Part shown: in pieces, positions 1 through 4,932 of the stretch | How the letters are laid out: the number at the start of each line of letters is the position of its first letter | How positions within the stretch are numbered: position 1 is the first letter of the stretch | Assembly: GCA_051876355.1 (NCBI GenBank) | Contig: JBJEHU010000009.1 | Coordinates: 1 to 17,307 of the forward strand | Direction: 5' to 3' | Length of the DNA: 17,307 bases | From: Olsenella_L sp051876355 | GTDB lineage: Bacteria > Actinomycetota > Coriobacteriia > Coriobacteriales > Atopobiaceae | Program-made: the position numbers and the translations under genes | The notes under the pieces: model-generated | Databases searched by the model: none | Told to the model about the DNA's origin: nothing | What the model saw: the letters and a program-made list of their open reading frames with translations, nothing else

Positions 1-231
1 CGGCAAGATACGTGAGCCTACAGCCGCCATAAGCCGTCTTCGGCAATAACCATTCAGCCTCGTGCGGTTATCGTTTCTATTGATAGATTTGTCGTAATTA
101 CGGCAGGAGTGGAATCCCCAGCGATGAAATATGCCCAGCCATCGACGCCGATAGCTGGGCATCATAGAATATATTCTCGCTTGACAGATTAGCTTCCCAT
201 GTTCAGCCAAGGGTAAGCATGAAACATAGGC
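1..231. other. Non-coding stretch with consecutive inverted repeats
   Basis: No convincing gene is visible here. The stretch holds a run of inverted repeats: GCCG/CGGC at 33–44, ATAACC/GGTTAT at 46–71, TCTAT/ATAGA at 76–87, the perfect palindrome CGTAATTACG at 93–102, and the long hairpin at 131–162. It lies downstream of rsmG on the minus strand. In many genomes parA/parB follow rsmG, so this may be the spacer before such genes beyond the window edge (inference). Confidence 0.5.
131..162 (-). terminator. Hairpin downstream of rsmG, probable terminator
   Basis: ATGCCCAGC at 131–139 pairs with GCTGGGCAT at 154–162 (9 bp). An inner ATCG/CGAT stem is separated from it by one C/A mismatch. In the minus direction the stem is followed by ATATTTC, a weak U-tract. 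It lies about 70 bp past the rsmG stop codon, where the leftward transcription unit would be expected to end. The weak U-tract keeps confidence moderate. Confidence 0.5.
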
Positions 232-975
232 TCAGGGACGGGCAAGCGGATGGTGCTGTGCCATGCCAGCACGTCTTGGCAGCTTGATCTGAGGATTGCG
301 TTCTCTGGTATAGACCAGAATCTCGCGATGGCCCATATCCCGGGGGAGCTCGATAGTTTCACGTGAAACAAAGTCCATGCCACAGAGCTCTGCAGCATAG
401 AGGCTGTCATCATATTCCTCATCGCTCAGCTGGCCCTTACTGACAACAAGAGCGCCATGGCGGCAGAGAAGGGGAGAAGCATATTCAATGAGGACCGACA
501 GAGGAGCGACAGCTCGCGCGACGACGGTGCCAAACTGGCGCTTGTGGGTAAGAGCCAGCTCCTCGGCTCGGACAGCATCTGCACCGATCCTGTCATCAAG
601 TCCGAGCTTTTCGATGAAATCAGCGACAGCAGAGATCTTCTTCTGGGTCGAGTCGATAAGGAGGCCTTGAGATGAGCTCATGACAGCCAGAGGTATCCCA
701 GGGAACCCGGCGCCGGTGCCGAGATCCAGATAGGGGAGATGCGTCTTCTTCTGGCTCTCAAGGAAGCGGGGGAGGAGCGTGAGCGAGTCGACCACATGGA
801 GCGTCACAGCGCTCTCGGGGTCCGTGATCCTCGTGAGGTTCACGTGCCTGTTTGTCTCCTCGACGAGGTCGAGGTCCCTAAGCAGCAGATTGCATTGTTC
901 CTCATCGGCTTCCACGCCGATTTGATTTAATTCTTGATGCAACTGCTTCCGTACCGATTCGCTGTCTTCGAACAT
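232..975 (-). CDS. rsmG: 16S rRNA (guanine-N7) methyltransferase RsmG
   Basis: Cytosolic SAM-dependent methyltransferase that makes the m7G modification in the 530 loop of 16S rRNA (family knowledge). The 247-aa product carries HVVDSL at 60–65, the SAM-binding glycine loop DLGTGAGFPG at 84–93, RAVAPL at 154–159 and the KGQL segment near 180, all standard for RsmG/GidB. Length is close to the family norm; the C-terminal residues after about 228 are a short basic tail. The ATG at 975 is preceded by AAGGAGG (980–986), which fixes the start. It is the last gene of the leftward block and follows jag after a strong intrinsic terminator (1005–1038), with only about 30 bp between U-tract and ATG. Its expression therefore probably depends on read-through or a promoter inside jag. 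The codons for V203–T207 also form a parS-like palindrome at 355–370. Confidence 0.96.
   Translation of the reverse strand: MFEDSESVRKQLHQELNQIGVEADEEQCNLLLRDLDLVEETNRHVNLTRITDPESAVTLHVVDSLTLLPRFLESQKKTHLPYLDLGTGAGFPGIPLAVMSSSQGLLIDSTQKKISAVADFIEKLGLDDRIGADAVRAEELALTHKRQFGTVVARAVAPLSVLIEYASPLLCRHGALVVSKGQLSDEEYDDSLYAAELCGMDFVSRETIELPRDMGHREILVYTRERNPQIKLPRRAGMAQHHPLARP
355..370. other. parS site (ParB/Spo0J binding) inside rsmG
   Basis: AGTTTCACGTGAAACA matches the widely conserved chromosomal parS consensus TGTTTCACGTGAAACA at 15 of 16 bases. The inner 14 bases form a perfect palindrome. The site is embedded in the rsmG reading frame (VSRET, residues 203–207). parS sites typically cluster near oriC, which agrees with dnaA being 4.5 kb away. 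ParB would load here as a CTP clamp and recruit Smc and ParA; the parAB genes themselves are not in the window. Confidence 0.87.
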
Positions 976-1004
976 GCAGCCTCCTTCTACGAGGCAATTG
1001 TCGC

Positions 1005-1038
1005 ATAAAAAAGGAAGGCCGCCGAAGCAGCCTTCCTT
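1005..1038 (-). terminator. Intrinsic terminator between jag and rsmG
   Basis: On the minus strand a 9-bp GC-containing stem (AAGGAAGGC at 1011–1019 pairing with GCCTTCCTT at 1030–1038) encloses a 10-nt loop. It runs directly into a six-T tract (A's at 1007–1012 on the plus strand). This is a textbook rho-independent terminator for the leftward transcript, immediately after jag. Confidence 0.82.
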
Positions 1039-1064
1039 ATGTCCATGCTATATGCGTCTCGGAC

Positions 1065-1637
1065 CTACTTGACGAGCGTCACGACCACATGGCGCATCGG
1101 CTCTTCGCCTTCGGAATGCGTGACGACGCTGTCATCGTCCACAAGCGCCAGGTGCACAAGGCGGCGCTCATAGGCATTCATCGGCGGCAGGCTCACAGCG
1201 CTGTGCTGCTTCTTCGCACGTGCTGCAGCGGAACGGGCAAGAGACTGCACCTTGTTCTTGCGGCGGCTCTTGTAGCCCTCGATGTCCACAACGATGGGGT
1301 AGTGGAAGCCGAGCGTGCTGCTCAGAAGCGAAGACACGACCATCTGGAGCGCATCAAGCGTGCGGCCGTGGCGTCCGATGAGGACAGCCAAATCTCCACC
1401 ATTGATATCGAGGATGAGCTCACCGTTGTCGCCGTCGTACTCATCGATGCTGATGCCGGTCTCTCCGAAGTAGGAGAGGATGTCCTTGATGGAGCGGATG
1501 GCAGCATCAGCGACGAAATCGAGCTCGTCGTCGGTGAGATCCTCGCCTGCCTCGTACTTCTGCTTGATCGTGGCAGCCATGTCTGATGTGGCTTCAGCTG
1601 CATCGGCTGCGGCCTCTGCCTCCAGTTCTTCCTCCAT
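1065..1637 (-). CDS. khpB: Jag/KhpB-type RNA-binding protein (KH + R3H)
   Basis: Single-strand nucleic-acid binding protein of the Jag/KhpB (SpoIIIJ-associated) family, which in Gram-positives acts with KhpA in post-transcriptional control of division and cell-wall genes. The 190-aa product has an acidic/Ala-rich N-terminus (1–20), a helical segment (22–56), and a type-II KH domain with the LIGRHG loop at 86–91 followed by LDALQ. The C-terminal R3H domain carries the diagnostic R-x3-H in RRLVH at 158–162. The separate Jag-N domain found in Bacillus/Streptococcus Jag is missing, so this is the shorter actinobacterial form. The ATG at 1637 has an AGGAGGTG ribosome site about 4 nt upstream. It follows yidC, the usual partner, across a terminator-like hairpin (1655–1686). 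Confidence 0.93.
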   Translation of the reverse strand: MEEELEAEAAADAAEATSDMAATIKQKYEAGEDLTDDELDFVADAAIRSIKDILSYFGETGISIDEYDGDNGELILDINGGDLAVLIGRHGRTLDALQMVVSSLLSSTLGFHYPIVVDIEGYKSRRKNKVQSLARSAAARAKKQHSAVSLPPMNAYERRLVHLALVDDDSVVTHSEGEEPMRHVVVTLVK

Positions 1638-1654
1638 GAAACACCTCCTGGATA

Positions 1655-1686
1655 GAAAAAGTGCAGCAGGGGCTGTGCCCTGCTGC
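1655..1686 (-). terminator. Terminator-like hairpin between yidC and jag (attenuator?)
   Basis: GCAGCAGGG (1663–1671) and CCCTGCTGC (1678–1686) form a perfect 9-bp stem with a 6-nt loop. On the minus strand two bases separate the stem from TTTTT (A's at 1656–1660). The jag ribosome-binding site begins only about 6 nt further on, so no promoter fits between. It probably trims rather than abolishes transcription into jag (inference). Confidence 0.65.
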
Positions 1687-1693
1687 GGGAATG

Positions 1694-2455
1694 CTAGTTC
1701 TTCTTGTGCTGGCGCTTCTTGACTTCGCGGCGCTCGACCTCGATGACGCGGCCCTGCTTTGCTTCCTTTTCGGCCTGCTCAGCCTTCACCTGGTCCATGA
1801 CGCGCTGGGTGATGAACTTCTGCTGGGCAACCTGCCAGATAGCGGAGGCATCGTAATAGAGAAGGACAGCTGCCGGCACAGACCAGCCGAACCACACCAT
1901 CATGACGGCCATGACAATGCCCATGATGAGGTTCTGGCTATGCTGCTCCTCAGGCATGTTCTTCATGTTCATGAGCATCGGGATGAGCGTGAGCACGCCA
2001 AACGCTGCAACAAAGAGCACATAGACAAGGCCATAGCCAAGCCAGCCGTACTGGGCGACTGCCTGGGCAGGGGAGATTGCGATCGAAGGAAGGATGCCAT
2101 AGAAGCTTGCATCGCCAGGAACGTTCTTCGCGACCGTGAAGAGGGCGAAGAAGACCGGCATCTGGATGAGAATCGGGAGGCAGCCACCGAGAGGATTGAA
2201 CTTGTTCTCGGAATAGAACTTCTGCATCTCCTCCTGCATGCGCTGCGGATCGTCCTGATACTTCTCCTGCAGCTCCATCATCTTCGGCTGGAGTGCCTGC
2301 ATCTTTGCGGACGACCTCGTGCTCTTTGTCATGAGCGGCGTGATCAGAAGACGGATGATAACCGTCAGGATGATCACGGCGAGGCCCCAGTCGCCGCAGA
2401 AGCTTTCGATGCCAGCAAGGACGCTGGTCATCCAGTTAATAAACCAATCCCACAT
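1694..2455 (-). CDS. yidC: Membrane protein insertase YidC/Oxa1 family
   Basis: Polytopic inner-membrane insertase that works alone or with SecYEG to insert and fold membrane proteins. The 253-aa product shows the Gram-positive-type YidC layout. An N-terminal membrane segment is followed by LTVIIRLLITPL, holding the conserved hydrophilic-groove arginine R35. Then come a cytosolic helical hairpin (KMQALQPKMMELQEKY, EEMQKFY), NPLGGCLPILIQMPVFFALF, further membrane helices and a Lys/Arg-rich C-terminal tail that fits ribosome docking. The start is ATG at 2455, with GGAGG four bases upstream and MWDWF as N-terminus; the frame is open further upstream, but that part overlaps yidD and has no ribosome site. 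It begins 20 nt after the yidD stop in the conserved rpmH–rnpA–yidD–yidC–jag order. I see no lipobox cysteine at the start. Confidence 0.95.
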   Translation of the reverse strand: MWDWFINWMTSVLAGIESFCGDWGLAVIILTVIIRLLITPLMTKSTRSSAKMQALQPKMMELQEKYQDDPQRMQEEMQKFYSENKFNPLGGCLPILIQMPVFFALFTVAKNVPGDASFYGILPSIAISPAQAVAQYGWLGYGLVYVLFVAAFGVLTLIPMLMNMKNMPEEQHSQNLIMGIVMAVMMVWFGWSVPAAVLLYYDASAIWQVAQQKFITQRVMDQVKAEQAEKEAKQGRVIEVERREVKKRQHKKN

Positions 2456-2475
2456 CTTTCCTCCGTAGCCAGATA

Positions 2476-2715
2476 TCAGGGAACTGGATCGTAGCCACCA
2501 CGGTGGAACGGGTTGCACCGCAGGATGCGCTTGAACGCAAGCCACGACCCCTTTGCAGCCCCGTACTTCTGGATGGCTTCAAGAGCATATTCGGAACACG
2601 TCGGCTCATAGATGCAGGAATCTGGCAGAAGGGGAGAGATGTAACGACGGTACCCCCTGACAAGAGAGGTGAGAATACGCGCTGCTGTGGACTGCTCGTT
2701 TTCTGCCTCCAGCAT
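2476..2715 (-). CDS. yidD: Membrane protein insertion efficiency factor YidD
   Basis: Small membrane-associated helper that improves YidC-dependent insertion. The 79-aa product contains the family signature: RGYRRYISPLLPDSCIYEPTCSEYA, with its invariant cysteines, followed by GSWLAFKRILRCNPFHRGGYDPVP. The chosen ATG (2713–2715) overlaps the rnpA stop as TGATG, a classic arrangement for translational coupling. An in-frame TTG one codon upstream (2718) is the only alternative. It sits between rnpA and yidC as expected. Confidence 0.95.
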   Translation of the reverse strand: MLEAENEQSTAARILTSLVRGYRRYISPLLPDSCIYEPTCSEYALEAIQKYGAAKGSWLAFKRILRCNPFHRGGYDPVP

Positions 2716-3038
2716 CAACGAACGCCAGCCTTCGAAAGAAGCCTCTCGAGGGCGGCGCTCACATCGTCCGGTTTTGCATCATGCGTGTCGCGGGTAGCGA
2801 AGAGGATCACGTCGTGCTTCTCAAGAGGCATCCCCGACATGCGGGCAGCCTCGCGCAGGACCCTCTTGCAGCGGTTGCGGAAGACCGCATTTCCGAGCCT
2901 TTTAGGCGCAACGAAGGCAATCCGGCCTGGATTGCCTTCGTCAGCCATGGCTACCGTCATGCGGACAAGCCGGTTTGTGTACCTGCGGCCACGCGAGAAG
3001 ACCCGCTCAAAATCCTGTCTGGATTTGATGGTCTCCAT
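2715..3038 (-). CDS. rnpA: Ribonuclease P protein component
   Basis: Protein subunit of RNase P; it binds the RnpB ribozyme and the 5' leader of precursor tRNA. The 107-aa product has the expected N-terminus (METIKSRQDFERVFSRGRR) and the RNR motif region (FRNRCKRVLREAAR, about residues 53–66), which contacts the RNA. Length is normal. Its ATG lies 8 nt after the rpmH stop; a TAGGTG ribosome site overlaps that stop codon. The 3' end overlaps yidD by one base. Co-transcription with rpmH is near-universal in bacteria. Confidence 0.96.
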   Translation of the reverse strand: METIKSRQDFERVFSRGRRYTNRLVRMTVAMADEGNPGRIAFVAPKRLGNAVFRNRCKRVLREAARMSGMPLEKHDVILFATRDTHDAKPDDVSAALERLLSKAGVR

Positions 3039-3046
3039 TGATGCAC

Positions 3047-3181
3047 CTAGACCGTGAGCCTCTTGCGGCCCTTTGCGCGGCGGCGTGCGAGGACCTTGCG
3101 GCCATTCTTGGTTGCCATGCGGGCACGGAAGCCGTGGGTCTTGGCACGGCGGCGCTTGTTCGGCTGATAAGTGCGCTTCAT
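3047..3181 (-). CDS. rpmH: 50S ribosomal protein L34
   Basis: Very small, highly basic protein of the large ribosomal subunit. The 44-aa product starts MKRTYQPNKRRRAKTHGFRAR and ends KGRKRLTV, a full-length canonical L34. The start at 3181 is set by the family N-terminus and by GGAGGAAAC just upstream; the frame extends 27 codons further 5' but that extension overlaps the promoter. It is the first gene of the leftward operon, with a leader of about 45 nt behind the promoter at 3233–3262. Confidence 0.98.
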   Translation of the reverse strand: MKRTYQPNKRRRAKTHGFRARMATKNGRKVLARRRAKGRKRLTV

Positions 3182-3232
3182 ATCGTTTCCTCCTGTTAGA
3201 AGTACCAAAGGCATAGGTGCAATAGCCCTAAG

Positions 3233-3262
3233 ATTGTAAGAGTCTTCCTGCGATGATGTCAA
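3233..3262 (-). promoter_or_regulatory. Housekeeping-sigma promoter of rpmH operon
   Basis: On the minus strand a perfect −35 TTGACA (3257–3262) is followed after 18 bp by −10 TACAAT (3233–3238, 5 of 6). Transcription would start near 3226, giving a leader of about 45 nt before rpmH. This is the strongest promoter match I found in the window and fits a ribosomal-protein operon. Confidence 0.8.
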
Positions 3263-3341
3263 TTTTTTGAAAAGTTCTCCTCAATTCCAATTTTCGGCTC
3301 ACGAGGCTGCCCAGAACCAGCTGGATTGAAATGTTCTGCAT

Positions 3342-3456
3342 GTTTCGACAACTTTCCATCCAGTGATGAAAGTTTCCTGCCATAGCCGCGAATATTCGTC
3401 TGAGTTTTCATCTTTCTTTCGTCGCTTGTCGAAAACATGCTTTCTTCTTTTCGACG
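3342..3456. promoter_or_regulatory. Cluster of putative non-canonical DnaA boxes (oriC side)
   Basis: Three 9-mers match TTTTCGACA with at most one change: GTTTCGACA (3342–3350, plus), TTTTCGACA on the minus strand (3427–3435, exact) and TTTTCGACG (3448–3456, plus). The same 9-mer recurs exactly in the dnaA promoter region. The box identity is inferred from recurrence and position. Confidence 0.45.
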
Positions 3457-3472
3457 CTGTTTTCACAATGGC

Positions 3473-3514
3473 AGAAAACTTTCTTCCACTTTTCTTTCTT
3501 CGTGAAAGTTTTCT
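3473..3514. repeat. Inverted repeat in the divergent region
   Basis: AGAAAACTTTC (3473–3483) and GAAAGTTTTCT (3504–3514) are perfect 11-bp inverted copies, 20 bp apart. No T-run follows in a way that suggests a terminator, and no gene ends here. A protein-binding or origin-structure role is more likely than termination (inference). Confidence 0.6.
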
Positions 3515-3563
3515 TCAATTGTTCAGCCATAGAAGAAAACTATTCGGGTTCTTTCATCCATGG

Positions 3564-3578
3564 GAAGAAATTTTCTTC
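3564..3578. repeat. 15-bp palindrome upstream of the ATPase gene
   Basis: GAAGAAA-T-TTTCTTC is a perfect palindrome with one central base. It lies about 60 bp before the ATG at 3637, a position suited to an operator. Half-sites related to it (GTTTTCTTC, GAAGAAAAC) recur at 3508–3516 and 3532–3540. Confidence 0.55.
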
Positions 3579-3636
3579 GCCGTAGTAAGCTATGAGGGCA
3601 GAAAATTCCATGGGACAGGGCGCTGGAGGTGCAGGG

Positions 3637-4839
3637 ATGGCAACAGATTTCTACCCGTTCGTCGAGAATCCGGGAGCTGGCAGCCAGCCTCCTGCACTCG
3701 AAGTCCACTATGCCGCGCGCATCGCGGTCTACGACGATGCGGCAGCAGCGCCCCGGGTCGTCGTCGTGGAGCCGAAAGACGTGCGTGCCTACCTCGAAGA
3801 GATCACGAGCGAGGTCACGCGCCTTTCGCATGAACAGGGCGGCACGATTCCGTTCATGGTGATACGAGAGATTGTCGAGAACTTCATCCATGCCTACTTC
3901 ATGGAGCCGACCGTCTCGATCCTCGATGGGGGAATGACGATCAGGTTCTCCGACCAGGGTCCTGGCATCCAGCAGAAGGGGCGCGCGCTCGAATACGGCA
4001 CGAGCTCTGCGACCGAGGAGATGCGCCGCTATATCAGAGGCGTCGGATCGGGGCTGCCGTATGCCCAGCAGTACATGGCTGACAAGGGCGGCACGCTCGA
4101 GATTGCAGACAACATAGGCCATGGCACGATCGTGACCATATCCATGAAGAAAAGCGCGAAGGAGGAGGAAGCTCCTGCAGCACAGAACAGAATGCAGATG
4201 CAGCCGTCTCAGCAGCCCGGAGCATACCCTTCCCAGCAGGCCTATCCCGCCCAGGCACAACCAAATGGCTACCAGCAGGGCTATCCGAACCAGATGCAGC
4301 CCGCTGCCTCGTGGCAGCAGATGCCCCAGCAGAATCCATACCAGCAGCAGATGTGGGGTGCTCAGCAGAACCCGTATGGGGCACCCATGCAGCAGGGATA
4401 CCAGCAGTATCCGCAATACCAGCAGCAGTATCAGCAGCCAGCTCAGCAGGACTATCCCCAGAATCTGCCGCAGGGAGCAGGCCAGCAGATGCCTCAGATG
4501 GGGCAGACGGCGCCGAATCAGGGCGGATACCAGCCAGGCCAGATGCCGGCTGCGTCCTGGCAGCAGAATCAGGCAGCGCCCCAGCAGGGCATGTCCGAGG
4601 CTGCACCGCAGGCAAACGCCTTCTCGGGTCTCCATATCTCCGAGCGAGGACAGGCTGCGCTCCAATATCTTGCTGTGCATGAGGCAGTCGGACCGTCGAA
4701 TCTCATGAAGGCCTATGGAGGATCGCAGCCCACCTGGTCGCGCGAGCTCAAAGAGCTCGAAGGCATGGGCCTCATCAAGAAGGATGGCCAGAAATACTAT
4801 CTGACCGAGGTCGGAAACCTCTTCCTCGGCTCCCATTAG
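3637..4839 (+). CDS. GHKL ATPase – Q/P/Y-rich linker – winged-helix protein
   Basis: I do not recognise a named family for the whole protein. The ATG at 3637 has GGAGG seven bases upstream; in-frame ATGs at 3592 and 3610 lack ribosome sites. Of 400 residues, about 45–172 form a GHKL (histidine-kinase/anti-sigma-like) ATPase fold. N box: E78 to N82 in REIVENFIHAY, reminiscent of SpoIIAB/RsbW. G1 box: DQGPG at 106–110. G2 box: GVGSGL at 135–140. GHGT at 161–164. No phospho-acceptor His domain, transmembrane segment or signal peptide is seen. Residues 181–330 are low complexity (about 49 Gln, 12 Tyr, many Pro/Met/Gly; PAASWQQ occurs twice, at 222–228 and 304–310). Residues 333–397 look like a winged helix ending LKELEGMGLIKKDGQKYYLTEVG, as in MarR/ArsR folds. 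It ends 93 bp before dnaA. It is likely a cytosolic, ATP-binding, DNA-binding protein; a role in initiation control is inferred from position. Confidence 0.85.
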   Translation: MATDFYPFVENPGAGSQPPALEVHYAARIAVYDDAAAAPRVVVVEPKDVRAYLEEITSEVTRLSHEQGGTIPFMVIREIVENFIHAYFMEPTVSILDGGMTIRFSDQGPGIQQKGRALEYGTSSATEEMRRYIRGVGSGLPYAQQYMADKGGTLEIADNIGHGTIVTISMKKSAKEEEAPAAQNRMQMQPSQQPGAYPSQQAYPAQAQPNGYQQGYPNQMQPAASWQQMPQQNPYQQQMWGAQQNPYGAPMQQGYQQYPQYQQQYQQPAQQDYPQNLPQGAGQQMPQMGQTAPNQGGYQPGQMPAASWQQNQAAPQQGMSEAAPQANAFSGLHISERGQAALQYLAVHEAVGPSNLMKAYGGSQPTWSRELKELEGMGLIKKDGQKYYLTEVGNLFLGSH

Positions 4840-4861
4840 CGCAAAGTACAACAAATTACAG

Positions 4862-4903
4862 TTTTCTACATGCCGTCCCTTGTTCTACAATGAGTTTTCG
4901 ACA
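4862..4903 (+). promoter_or_regulatory. Putative dnaA promoter overlapped by three DnaA-box-like 9-mers
   Basis: Three similar 9-mers occur in 42 bp: TTTTCTACA (4862–4870), TGTTCTACA (4881–4889) and TTTTCGACA (4895–4903), all on the plus strand. A −10-like TACAAT (4886–4891) lies inside this cluster, with only a weak −35 around 4863–4868. The boxes would cover −35, −10 and the start point, a layout that fits DnaA autorepression. The promoter call itself is tentative because the −35 is poor. Confidence 0.5.
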
Positions 4904-4932
4904 AATTGGCATCACACTCCCAAGGAGCAGGC

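Larger units (their letters stand above)
3263..3636. other. Divergent repeat-rich region, candidate replication origin
   Basis: About 370 bp without a gene between the divergent rpmH and ATPase genes. Leftward and rightward genes all point away from it, as expected around oriC. The plus strand is T-rich from about 3400 to 3580. It contains DnaA-box-like 9-mers (GTTTCGACA 3342–3350; TGTCGAAAA 3427–3435; TTTTCGACG 3448–3456), an 11-bp inverted repeat (3473–3514), a 15-bp palindrome (3564–3578) and several TTTTCATC/GATGAAAG motifs. Assigning it as part of oriC is inference; no box of the form TTATCCACA is present. Confidence 0.55.

Noticed and set aside
1135..1290. TCGTCCACA (1135–1143) and ATGTCCACA (1282–1290) resembling actinobacterial DnaA boxes
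   Set aside because: Single near-matches inside the jag coding region, not clustered with other origin signals, and expected by chance in such sequence.
3637..4839. Annotation as a two-component sensor histidine kinase
   Set aside because: Only the GHKL ATPase part is present; there is no dimerisation/phospho-acceptor His domain, no sensor and no membrane segment.
3523..4854. 443-aa minus-strand reading frame opposite the ATPase gene
   Set aside because: It mirrors the plus-strand gene, is Leu/Arg-rich nonsense without a recognisable domain, and the plus frame has clear ATPase and winged-helix motifs with a good ribosome site.
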